From: Halomonas sp.
GTDB lineage: Bacteria; Pseudomonadota; Gammaproteobacteria; Pseudomonadales; Halomonadaceae
Assembly (NCBI RefSeq): GCF_017983445.1
Contig: NZ_JAGOBJ010000002.1
Span: forward strand, 186,001-250,000
Direction: 5' to 3'
Length of the DNA stretch: 64,000 bases
The stretch's first letter is position 1. Every line of letters starts with the position of its first letter. A program made the translations under genes and the position numbers. Below the pieces are notes generated by a model. It searched no databases. It saw only the letters and a program-made list of their open reading frames with translations, and was not told the DNA's origin. This document shows positions 33,483 through 41,609 of the stretch, in pieces.

Positions 33483-35501
33483 CTACTCATTCTGTGAAGG
33501 CGGCACCCTGTACCGGGGCTTCTCAACCTTATGGCCGCTAGCGTCATCCTTGGCCTCCTCTTTTTTGGCCGCTTCATCGCTATTTTCATCAGCGTTTGGC
33601 TCTTCATCAACGGCCTCATCTTTCTCCGTGAACGGTTCGCTGCGTTCTGCTTCCTCACTTTCCTTTTGACGCCCAGTTTCCTCTGGGTTTTCTGCTTCTG
33701 TGCTTCCTGCTTCAGCCGTATCTTCCTCGTCAGAAGAAGGCGCCGCTTCATCCGGAGACTTTTCATTCTCCGAGCGCGATGAGCTTTCTTTATCGCCTGA
33801 TGCCTTCACGTTGCGTGTCGCCGGATCGCCTTTAGCAATATCATGATGGCTGATCACCATGACTTCGCGCGGCCACCACTCGGGATGTTCGTCGCGAATA
33901 AACGCCATTAGCTTTTCCCTGACATTCATTTCTGCTGTCCAACCGGAAAGTGGGTCGGACGTCATCAGATAACAGGTAAGGGTCTGAGCCGTAGCGGTTT
34001 GTCCTGTTACATGGCACAGTAATTTGTGGTGCTCGACCACGCTGTCTTCTTCCTTGGCAAAAGCTAAAAACTTTTCTCTGACCAGCTCAACATTGGCACT
34101 TACGTGAAGCATCAGCTCTAGGCTTCGGTACATCTTGGCGCTTTTCACCGAGAGGTTTTCAAAGGGCTTGGAGGTAAAGTAGGTGACCGGCACGATCAAC
34201 CGCCGATCATCCCATACTCTTAAGCGGATGAACGTGTAAAAAATGCCTTCTACATAACACCACTGCCCTTCAAACATCACCAAATCGCCAATACGAATCG
34301 GCTTGGCGAGCGATAGCTGAAAGGAAGACAGGATATTGCCCAGCACCGTCTGCCCGGCAATACCCACAAGCACTGCCAGAACGCTTGCCGAGGCTAAAAT
34401 CGATAATCCCAGCGTTTCAAAAAGCTGGATCTTGCTTAAGACATAAACCGAAACGCTGATGACCGTGAATAGAATAATGCCCCGGCGCAAGGCATATAGC
34501 GAAGTTAAGAGCTTGCGCTCATCCTTGGGCTTGGTGTCATCGATTTCCCCCACCAGGCGGCGCGTCATGCGCAGCATGATGGTATCTACCAGGCGAAGCG
34601 CAATGGTACCGGCGCTCCAGGCCAGAATGGCGATCAATAGCACCCGAAAAGTGGTCGTTGCCACAGCAGAAAACGACACTACGTAATCGAGTAGCGTTTG
34701 GGTAACCAGCGACATCATGATCAATGCCATCGGCCCTTTAATTCGCTCGGCGAAGATACTTCTTGCGCCGCTCGGCAGCCAACGAGCCATCAGCTCAACC
34801 AAGTGGTAACTGCCCCACCCCACAAAGGCAATCACCATGAGAAAAATCGGAATGGCGATCCATTCCCATATTCGGAGTATCCCAAACGATTCCTTTAAGC
34901 TGCTGGGAATATACTCTTCCAGCATTGAAGGGCCGTACTCTTCATAAAGGTCTGGGATATAGGTAATACTGTCTGGCATGATTAGCCAGATGGGATCCTG
35001 GTCATCTAACCGGTAGCGCCCCAGACGGATATCGTAGTCCTGGCCTTCTATTTTCAGCGAGGCAAGCTCAATATCCCGGCGCGGCTGGCCAGCCAGTGGG
35101 TTTTGCCCGGTGGGGTCTTCAATAGCGGCGTCCTGGCGGCCAGAAAGGTTAGAGGCGTTCAGCCACTCACCGCGCCGCAGCACCTCGGCCAGCTGTCGGG
35201 TCAACAACGCGCCCTGGTTCTGCTGCTCTTCCGCTGACAGGTCATTAAGATTCAACACATGTGCCGCTTCGGCAAAATTTTCCTCGTTGGTTAACCTTAA
35301 AAAACTGCGTATCGACTCACGTGGAGTCGCACGTCGAACGTCGTCAGGCGCCTCCCCCAACCCTTCATTTAGCGTGCTGATCGTAAACCAACGGCTGTCC
35401 TGGTTCTCTTCTCCTTGAGATTGCGCCGCGCAGAGGCTGGAAAATACCAATGCTATCGCCAGCACTATCCATGTAGGCCACGAGCCATGTGCTTTCATCA
35501 T
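33483..35501 (-). CDS. MscS-family mechanosensitive channel with acidic C-terminal tail
   Basis: About 672 residues from the chosen start (MMKAHGSWPTWIVLAIALVFS, signal peptide); starts up to 35537 are possible. After a periplasmic domain of about 180 residues come several membrane helices and the MscS core (GLSILASASVLAVLVGIAGQ, then TVLGNILSSFQLSLAKPIRIGD). The beta domain follows. The last 100 or so residues are Glu/Asp/Ser/Ala-rich low complexity, an unusual tail. MscS channels release solutes on hypo-osmotic shock, a key function in a halophile. It lies downstream of an FMN glutamate-synthase-like gene on the same strand but about 190 bases away, so not clearly an operon. Confidence 0.88.
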   Translation of the reverse strand: MMKAHGSWPTWIVLAIALVFSSLCAAQSQGEENQDSRWFTISTLNEGLGEAPDDVRRATPRESIRSFLRLTNEENFAEAAHVLNLNDLSAEEQQNQGALLTRQLAEVLRRGEWLNASNLSGRQDAAIEDPTGQNPLAGQPRRDIELASLKIEGQDYDIRLGRYRLDDQDPIWLIMPDSITYIPDLYEEYGPSMLEEYIPSSLKESFGILRIWEWIAIPIFLMVIAFVGWGSYHLVELMARWLPSGARSIFAERIKGPMALIMMSLVTQTLLDYVVSFSAVATTTFRVLLIAILAWSAGTIALRLVDTIMLRMTRRLVGEIDDTKPKDERKLLTSLYALRRGIILFTVISVSVYVLSKIQLFETLGLSILASASVLAVLVGIAGQTVLGNILSSFQLSLAKPIRIGDLVMFEGQWCYVEGIFYTFIRLRVWDDRRLIVPVTYFTSKPFENLSVKSAKMYRSLELMLHVSANVELVREKFLAFAKEEDSVVEHHKLLCHVTGQTATAQTLTCYLMTSDPLSGWTAEMNVREKLMAFIRDEHPEWWPREVMVISHHDIAKGDPATRNVKASGDKESSSRSENEKSPDEAAPSSDEEDTAEAGSTEAENPEETGRQKESEEAERSEPFTEKDEAVDEEPNADENSDEAAKKEEAKDDASGHKVEKPRYRVPPSQNE

Positions 35502-35693
35502 TACTTTATCCATTGAGGTGAGCCAACGTTTATCCACTAACGATCAGCAGGTAACGCTGTTTTATCCATGTCAGTGGTGAAACGGATTACAGCCTACCTA
35601 GGTGCATCAAGCAAGCCAATGCCTGACTGTCTTATCAGCTCAGTCAGGCTTTATTCCTACCCAGGCGGCGCTAAGGTGCCTTGAGCGTAAGCT

Positions 35694-37349
35694 CTACTCC
35701 AGCTTGGTAAGCCGAAGCCGGGCAATTCTGGAAGAGGGTAAAAATGAGTCTGACCGGGCATCTTCCCAGTACTGCTGAAACACCGTGTGTTCGCATTTTT
35801 CAGTGAGCAGCTCACCAGGCTTTAAAAAAGTAAACATCTGATCATAAGACTGGATTTCATTTTCAGACACTCGGCGGATAATATGCTCAGGCCCCAGCTC
35901 ACTTGGATGGCTTAGCCCGGCGGCGCCCAGCATTTCTGCCAACGCTTTCAAGGTATTGCGGTGAAAGTTGTATACGCGGTCTGTCTTGTCGGCGACATCC
36001 AGATGGCGGCTGCGGTGGGGGTCTTGCGTAGCTACCCCGCTTGGGCACTTATCGGAATGACAGTTGAGCGCCTGAATGCATCCCAATGAAAACATGAAGC
36101 CTCTGCCTGCATTACACCAATCAGCACCCAGCGCCATGGTGCGGGCAATATTAAATCCGGATGTCATTTTGCCTGCCGCGCCAATCCGAATTTCCTCGCG
36201 AAGCCCAGCCCCCACCAGCGTGTTATGCACAAGCGTTAGCGCTTCGGTAAGCGGCACGCCCATACGATTGATAAACTCAAGCGGCGCTGCGCCGGTTCCG
36301 CCTTCGCCGCCATCCACTACAATAAAATCCGGTCTTTCGCCGCTTTCCAGCATGGCTTTAACGATCGCAAACCACTCCCAAGGGTGGCCAATCGCCAGCT
36401 TGAAACCCACCGGTTTGCCACCGGAGAGCGTCCGCAGCTGGCCAATAAAGCTCATTAACTCCAACGGGGTTGAGAACGCCGAGTGGGCGGCAGGAGAGAT
36501 GACATCCTGCCCCATGGGCACCTCTCTTGCCTCAGCAATCTCGGCGGTTACCTTGGCCGCAGGCAATATGCCCCCATGGCCTGGTTTCGCGCCCTGAGAA
36601 AGCTTGATCTCGATCATCTTGACCTGGTCGTCCACTGCGTTAGCTGCAAAGCGCTCGGCGTTAAACGTGCCGTCCTCGTGACGACAGCCGAAGTAGCCGG
36701 AGCCTATTTCCCAGACCAGATCACCGCCGTGCAAACGATGGTAGCGAGAGATCGATCCTTCCCCCGTATCATGATAAAACCCGCCTTTGCGCGCCCCCGC
36801 ATTCAATGCCTCAATGGCATTGCCTGAAAGCGAGCCAAAGCTCATTGCTGAAATATTAAACACGCTGGCAAGGTAGGGCTGGGTACAGCGACTACCGCCC
36901 ACCTGTACGCGAAAATCAGCGTTTTCAATGGAATGGGGAAGCAGCGAGTGATTAATCCACTCGTGCCCCGGCTGGTACATATCCCGTAGTGTGCCGAAAG
37001 GCTTCTTGTCGCTCTCGTTTTTAGAGCGCTGATAGACCAGGGCCCGCTGCTCACGGGAGAATGGCCGTTCATCCAGGTCCGACTGAATAAAGTACTGGCG
37101 TATTTCCGGGCCAATCGACTCCAGAAAATACCGAATATGCGCCAGCACAGGATAGTTACGGCTCACCGTGCGCTTACGCTGGCGCACATCATGCAACCCA
37201 AGTAGTACAAGGCCACCAAACACCACCACGCCCAGTAACCATATAAGCGAGAAGAACAGCCCTATGAGTGAGATAGCCAACAGACACCAGCAGGCAACAA
37301 AGGCGACGTTACGCAACGGCAGGCGGGTAAGTCCTCTCGCTTCAATCAT
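35694..37349 (-). CDS. FMN-binding glutamate synthase-family protein with N-terminal membrane segment
   Basis: A 551-residue stand-alone GltB central/FMN domain. Two N-terminal hydrophobic helices (FVACWCLLAISLIGLFFSLIW near 13-50) anchor it. The core has FNISAMSFGSLSGNAIEALN near 175, KLSQGAKPGHGGILPAAKV near 250, and FIVVDGGEGGTGAAPLEF near 345, the FMN-binding barrel, with CNAGRGFMF and C(N)CHSDKCPSGVATQDP near 435. It lacks the amidotransferase and GXGXG domains of true GltB. Family proteins are common and of unclear function; ferredoxin- or quinone-linked oxidation has been suggested for relatives. Not glutamate synthase proper. Confidence 0.85.
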   Translation of the reverse strand: MIEARGLTRLPLRNVAFVACWCLLAISLIGLFFSLIWLLGVVVFGGLVLLGLHDVRQRKRTVSRNYPVLAHIRYFLESIGPEIRQYFIQSDLDERPFSREQRALVYQRSKNESDKKPFGTLRDMYQPGHEWINHSLLPHSIENADFRVQVGGSRCTQPYLASVFNISAMSFGSLSGNAIEALNAGARKGGFYHDTGEGSISRYHRLHGGDLVWEIGSGYFGCRHEDGTFNAERFAANAVDDQVKMIEIKLSQGAKPGHGGILPAAKVTAEIAEAREVPMGQDVISPAAHSAFSTPLELMSFIGQLRTLSGGKPVGFKLAIGHPWEWFAIVKAMLESGERPDFIVVDGGEGGTGAAPLEFINRMGVPLTEALTLVHNTLVGAGLREEIRIGAAGKMTSGFNIARTMALGADWCNAGRGFMFSLGCIQALNCHSDKCPSGVATQDPHRSRHLDVADKTDRVYNFHRNTLKALAEMLGAAGLSHPSELGPEHIIRRVSENEIQSYDQMFTFLKPGELLTEKCEHTVFQQYWEDARSDSFLPSSRIARLRLTKLE

Positions 37350-37545
37350 GTGCGCTGAAACTCCTTGGAGGTTGGCGGATTAATCATTAGCAAAGTAATG
37401 ACTAGCATAGCGTAAGAGCCAGCCGTGGCGGCAAGTTGAATAACAAGTGTTGAACAAATCAGTTGGTGAAAGTCTGCGCATTCATGTTCCATTCAGCCAA
37501 TACGTTTATGCTACGTGCCATCTATCAAGCCCTTGGAGTAATGCC

Positions 37546-39315
37546 ATGGCAATCACATATTTTCGCGTAGGCCTGTTGGCTTCGGCGATGTCGCTCATGT
37601 CAATGGCGAGTTCCGCCGCTGCTGACCAGCCTTTGAGAATCGAACAGCTCCAGCGCTGTGGCAATCTTCTGGAGCTTGCAAGCCAGGAGTTCTGTCTGCA
37701 CGTGAGCGGGCTTGATGACACCCGTTTTGAGGTCAAGCTTAATGGTGCTCCGCTTCAGGCCGAAAACCTGAGCCACGATAACGGCAAGGTGCGGGTGCGT
37801 ATCTCAAGCGCCGATGCACAAAGCGGCCCGCTATGGTTTGAGCAGCATGAGCAGTCAAGCAACCCGGTTTGGGTCAGCCTCAAAGGCAGCCATGTAGTGG
37901 CGGCCACCGATCAGGAGGTGGCCAAGAACATGGATGACATCACCACCTACGTGGACCTGATCAGCCTGATCATTGAAGAAGACTATGACGGTGCCGATGA
38001 GGCCCAGCGGCTGGCAGAAAAATACAACGCTGAAGTAGTCGGCATGATCCCGCCGCTCAATACCTATCAATTGCGCTTACCCGTCGACAACCTGGAGGCG
38101 CGCGATGCGCTGGTGCTCAGGCTAGGCAGCGAGGTCAGCATCGATGCGGTCGTCGTCGAAGAATCAGGCGCAGAAGAAAGCATCGAGAGTGAGTCGAATA
38201 GTCCACCCGCGGCGGATGACCAGGAGTGGGCGTCGAATCGCTTTCTGGATGCAGTGAACTATTACCAGCGGCGTTTACCGCGCCAGAATGGGGATATTGA
38301 GACACAGCCCATACGCATTGGCGTCATTGAACGGGAAGTCGACTTTGATGCGCCGGATTTTGCCGACTACCTGGGTAACTGCCGTAAAGACTCGTCAAGA
38401 ACCTGTGTTTATGCACGCGACGCCGCCAAGCCCGATGGGCACGGCACCACGGTTGCCGGCGTTTTCGCCGCAGCCTGGAATGAAGGTGGCAACAGTGGTT
38501 TTTTACGCGGGCTGGATGAGGTAGGCCCAGGCTTTGAAGTGATTGTGGATCGCAATTCAGATGCAGGCATTACCGCCAATGTCGCCGCCTCGGTGAACTT
38601 GGTGGAAGATGGTGTCCGAGTGCTCAACTGGAGCTGGGGCATCCACCGGATAGGCGCTACCGACATTAACGGGGACGAGGTTGATTCATTAGTGCGCTCA
38701 GGCATCGCCATGAGCGGTTACGAGGAACTGCTTGAAGAGTTCTTCTTATGGCTGCGCCGAGAACATCCAGATGTGGTGGTCGTGAACTCAGCGGGCAACG
38801 CATCATCGTTTTCTGGGAGTGATGATTATCGGCTGCCCTCCTCGTTCGTGACCGAGCAGCTGTTCGTAGTGGGTGGGCATGAACGCAGTGATGAGGACGT
38901 CGCAGTGGAAGATCCCCGTTATGTGATCAAACGTGAAGCATCGAATATCGATATGCGCGTGGATATCACTGCGGCGGCCTGTGTACGCGGATCTTCCCTG
39001 ATAGAGGGCGAACAAGGCGAAGCCCACTGTGGAACCTCCTACGCAACCCCACTGGTGGCCGGCCTGTTGGCCGCCATGATGTCGATAGACCCAGAACTCA
39101 CGCCAGCGCAGTTACGCATCCTGCTACGCCGCGGCGCCATGACCATCGGTGAAGAGTATGATTTCGAGCCGACAGATGCTGATGATCTGACCGCACCGAT
39201 TTTACCGTCAGAACGCGCCAATGACCTGAATCACCCGGATATCGGCCTTTCCGCTCGACTGAATATGTACAAGACGCTGGATCTAACGGTGCAGAGCCTG
39301 GAACGAGACCGCTAG
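37546..39315 (+). CDS. Exported S8 subtilase-like protein with Glu at the catalytic Asp position
   Basis: A 589-residue exported protein. The start at 37546 (MAITYFRVGLLASAMSLMS) follows TTGGAG and gives a signal peptide ending near SSAAA. About 220 residues of pro-region follow, then the subtilase domain: VIEREVDFDAPDF near 260 (usual VIDTGVD.), DGHGTTVAGVFAA with H299, NSAGN with the oxyanion Asn418, and CGTSYATPLVAG with S498. Three of four catalytic residues are present, while the Asp of DTG is Glu262. It may be a weak protease, a pseudoprotease, or use another acid such as D266. The composition is acidic. Confidence 0.8.
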   Translation: MAITYFRVGLLASAMSLMSMASSAAADQPLRIEQLQRCGNLLELASQEFCLHVSGLDDTRFEVKLNGAPLQAENLSHDNGKVRVRISSADAQSGPLWFEQHEQSSNPVWVSLKGSHVVAATDQEVAKNMDDITTYVDLISLIIEEDYDGADEAQRLAEKYNAEVVGMIPPLNTYQLRLPVDNLEARDALVLRLGSEVSIDAVVVEESGAEESIESESNSPPAADDQEWASNRFLDAVNYYQRRLPRQNGDIETQPIRIGVIEREVDFDAPDFADYLGNCRKDSSRTCVYARDAAKPDGHGTTVAGVFAAAWNEGGNSGFLRGLDEVGPGFEVIVDRNSDAGITANVAASVNLVEDGVRVLNWSWGIHRIGATDINGDEVDSLVRSGIAMSGYEELLEEFFLWLRREHPDVVVVNSAGNASSFSGSDDYRLPSSFVTEQLFVVGGHERSDEDVAVEDPRYVIKREASNIDMRVDITAAACVRGSSLIEGEQGEAHCGTSYATPLVAGLLAAMMSIDPELTPAQLRILLRRGAMTIGEEYDFEPTDADDLTAPILPSERANDLNHPDIGLSARLNMYKTLDLTVQSLERDR

Positions 39316-39320
39316 GCTAT

Positions 39321-39410
39321 CTAGAACAACTCAGGCTAGAACAACTTAGACTAGAACAACTTAGACTAGAACAACTTAGACTCGAACGGCTCAGACTAGA
39401 ACGACTCAGA
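39321..39410. repeat. Six 15-bp tandem repeats just after the subtilase stop
   Basis: Six exact-length units of the type CTAGAACAACTTAGA start five bases after the stop codon. Units 2, 3 and 4 are identical; the outer ones vary by one to three bases. One frame would read repeated LEQLR/LERLR, but it lacks a start codon. There are no spacers, so it is not a CRISPR. Confidence 0.95.
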
Positions 39411-39433
39411 AAAGCCCGCCCCACGGGGTGGGC
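39410..39433 (-). terminator. Terminator for the DUF1275 gene
   Basis: On the minus strand GCCCACCCC and GGGGCGGGC pair (one mismatch) around GTG, followed by TTTT. It sits just past the stop at 39444, next to the repeat array. Confidence 0.75.
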
Positions 39434-39443
39434 AAGCGTCGCA

Positions 39444-40181
39444 TCATACTCTTTTAGGCACCATCAGCTTGCTTGCCGTACGCACTGTTATAACAATGGC
39501 ACTGACAGAAACGACGATCAAGAACGCTCCCAACGTCAGCATCGCCTTGAAGCCGAATAAATCGAACAGCATTAGCCCAGCAACACATCCGCTTAGAAAT
39601 GAAAAAATCGTTATTAAATGGGTATGTAACTGCTTTTGAAAAAAGCGCCGGTCGAGAGATTTATCACGTGATACGAAGGATGACAGGAACGAGCCGAGCG
39701 CAATACCTGCATCGGTCAGCGTGCCGGTAACATGCGTCGACCTCACTCGGCCATTGGACAGCTGCGTTGAGGTCGAGTTATGCACGCCCATCAAGAAGCC
39801 CAGCATTATCAGCACTTCTGAGTTGAAACGCGTCGAGTACATTAGAATTTCAAACAGCGACACAGCAGTCAGGGCCAAACCCTCTGTCAGAAGAATCAGG
39901 CAGAAGATGGTTCTGATCTTCTGACCTGCGATGACTGCAATGCGGGCCAGCATACCGCCCATCACGAAGGCGAAGAGCAGGGTTACCAGAAATAGAAAAC
40001 CATAGGTATCAGCGCTTGCCACTTCGCTCGGCATTTGTGAGACGTTGCCACTCATATGCGAGGGGAGAAAACCAAAGGCGCCCAATGCCATGGCATTTAG
40101 AATACCGGCCGCTGTCGCCAGCACCAGGGCCAGATATCGGTCCTCGGTATGGGATCGAGCCTTCTTCTTTTTGATTAGCAC
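39444..40181 (-). CDS. DUF1275 (YoaK-family) membrane protein
   Basis: A 245-residue integral membrane protein with six to seven helices. The family sequence ATAAGILNAMALGAFGFLPSHMSGNVSQM near residues 23-50 (usual GYxDAxGxxxxGxxFvSHMTGN) and SNGRVRSTHVTGTLTDAG near 150 are the two DUF1275 signatures. The DUF1275 family is widespread and of unknown function; some members may be transporters. A Fur-like site lies upstream (40238-40252). Single-gene unit with its own terminator. Confidence 0.85.
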   Translation of the reverse strand: MLIKKKKARSHTEDRYLALVLATAAGILNAMALGAFGFLPSHMSGNVSQMPSEVASADTYGFLFLVTLLFAFVMGGMLARIAVIAGQKIRTIFCLILLTEGLALTAVSLFEILMYSTRFNSEVLIMLGFLMGVHNSTSTQLSNGRVRSTHVTGTLTDAGIALGSFLSSFVSRDKSLDRRFFQKQLHTHLITIFSFLSGCVAGLMLFDLFGFKAMLTLGAFLIVVSVSAIVITVRTASKLMVPKRV

Positions 40182-40237
40182 AATTGCGTCTCCAACTACC
40201 TGTCTGACAGTGAGTAGTTACGACACTAATACTAAAG

Positions 40238-40252
40238 AATAATTCTCATTTG
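40238..40252. promoter_or_regulatory. Fur-box-like site upstream of the DUF1275 gene
   Basis: Read on the minus strand the site is AAATGAGAATTATTC. It matches about 12 of 19 consensus Fur positions, with an intact AATGAnAAT core. It lies 57 bases upstream of the start at 40181. Lone site, moderate match. Confidence 0.4.
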
Positions 40253-40394
40253 TCTAATTTAAGCAGGTGCTGCCTGCCTGGAGCCTGACTTCAGGCGTAA
40301 AAAGCCAGCACGCTGTGTAAACGCAGACACTACTCTTGCCTTATCCTTTGTCAGATAAGATTCATTTAAGCTCCCTATGCTATAAGAAGAGAAA

Positions 40395-40414
40395 TATCTG
40401 ACATTGATCAGATA
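40395..40414. promoter_or_regulatory. Inverted repeat upstream of aaeX-like operon (candidate operator)
   Basis: TATCTGA, six bases, then TCAGATA: a perfect 7-bp inverted repeat 52 bases before the operon start. A third TCAGATA copy lies at 40351-40357. It may bind the operon's regulator, which is not in this window. Confidence 0.45.
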
Positions 40415-40466
40415 ACTCACTAAGCTCTTGTCTCTTTACATGCCCTCAGGCCACGTTAAGGATGTT

Positions 40467-40685
40467 ATGGGTCTTCAAGAAATTGCTTTTGGCGGCATTT
40501 ACCTCAGCCCACTACTGATTTACGCATTGATTGGGTTTGTCGCGACACTGGTGACCCGTTCCTTGCTTCATTGGATAGTCGGGCAGAATGCGCTGTGGTA
40601 CGAGGCATGGTTCGACATCTCTCTTTTTGTCATCCTTACGGCAGCCACCACCTTCATTTTTACCATTTTGCTTGAAAGCCCTTAA
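40467..40685 (+). CDS. aaeX: AaeX-like DUF1656 small membrane protein
   Basis: A 72-residue protein with two membrane helices, the normal size for DUF1656/AaeX. The start at 40467 (MGLQEIAFGGIYLSPL) has AAGGA upstream; the frame opens 13 codons earlier without support. EIAFGGIYLSPLLIYALIG and ALWYEAWFDISLFVIL match the family. It is the first gene of a three-gene unit with AaeA- and AaeB-like proteins, 12 bases before the next. Its function is unknown; the gene order is conserved in E. coli. Confidence 0.9.
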   Translation: MGLQEIAFGGIYLSPLLIYALIGFVATLVTRSLLHWIVGQNALWYEAWFDISLFVILTAATTFIFTILLESP

Positions 40686-40697
40686 GAGAGATCTTTA

Positions 40698-41606
40698 ATG
40701 CGCCCTTCGCTTCGTATTCTGCTTACCGTTGTTATTGTCGCGATTGCCATTGCCGCCGGTGCCTGGCTATGGCGCTACTACCTTTATACACCCTGGACGC
40801 GCGATGCCCGCGTGCATGCTGAAGTCGTCACCATTGCTCCTGATGTCTCCGGCTGGGTACGCACCCTTAACGTGTCCGATACCGATTACGTTGCCCAGGG
40901 CGATACGCTGTTCGAGATCGACGATGCGCGCTATCAAGCCGCGGTGGATAAAGCCCAGGCAACGGTAGAACACCGCCAGGCAACGCTTGAACTCAACCGG
41001 GCCGAAGAGGGTCGACGCAATCAGCTGCGCAATAGCCGCGCGATCAGCGCCGAAGACCAGCAGGTTGCCCAGGTAAATTCGCGTATTGCCGCCGCTGATC
41101 TTGAGCAGGCGGAGGCTGATCTAACAAGCGCACAGCTAGACCTGGAGAGAACCCAGATTAGCGCGCCGGTCAGCGGGCATGTACTTAACGTGCAGTTTTC
41201 GGCCGGTAACTACGTCAACCGTGGAAGCTCGGTACTGGCGCTTATCGCCGCCAACTCCTACTACGTGGTGGGCTATTTCGAAGAAACCAAAATGAGCACG
41301 ATTAACGTCGGCGACCCGGTGGACGTCGTTTTAATGAACGGCGACAGGCATCTCAATGGCCACGTGGCGGGAATAGGCCGAGGCATTGCCGACAGCAACA
41401 CTAACCTGAACCAGCAGTTGCTGCCTCAGGTGGCGCCCACGTTCAACTGGGTACGCTTAGCGCAGCGCATCCCGGTACGCATTGCCTTGGATGACATTCC
41501 CGATGCAACGCTGCTGAGCGTGGGCATGACGGCAACCGTTCATGTACGCCCTGCAAAGCGCGCTGCCGAGCGCTCTCCCGAAACCCCAGATGCACGGCCT
41601 GAATAA
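40698..41606 (+). CDS. aaeA: AaeA-like HlyD-family periplasmic adaptor
   Basis: A 302-residue membrane-fusion protein. One N-terminal anchor helix (RILLTVVIVAIAIAAGAWLW) is followed by the lipoyl/barrel-sandwich parts: RDARVHAEVVTIAPDVSGWV near 35-55 and ERTQISAPVSGHVLNVQFS near 150, with an Ala/Glu/Gln-rich hairpin between. Adaptor for the FUSC-type pump that follows three bases after its stop. In E. coli AaeAB exports p-hydroxybenzoate and other aromatic carboxylates; the same function is inferred here. Confidence 0.88.
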   Translation: MRPSLRILLTVVIVAIAIAAGAWLWRYYLYTPWTRDARVHAEVVTIAPDVSGWVRTLNVSDTDYVAQGDTLFEIDDARYQAAVDKAQATVEHRQATLELNRAEEGRRNQLRNSRAISAEDQQVAQVNSRIAAADLEQAEADLTSAQLDLERTQISAPVSGHVLNVQFSAGNYVNRGSSVLALIAANSYYVVGYFEETKMSTINVGDPVDVVLMNGDRHLNGHVAGIGRGIADSNTNLNQQLLPQVAPTFNWVRLAQRIPVRIALDDIPDATLLSVGMTATVHVRPAKRAAERSPETPDARPE

Positions 41607-41609
41607 ACC

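Noticed and set aside
33531-33782. Hydrophobic frame on the plus strand opposite the MscS tail
   Set aside because: It is the antisense of an acidic tail: Glu codons read backwards as Phe/Leu give a false membrane protein.
35621-35649. GCCTGACTG/CAGTCAGGC stem between glutamate-synthase-like and MscS genes
   Set aside because: On the strand being transcribed no T-run follows it; the T-rich side points the other way.
39321-39410. Repeat array considered as a CRISPR
   Set aside because: Units are 15 bp with no spacers, and there are no cas genes.
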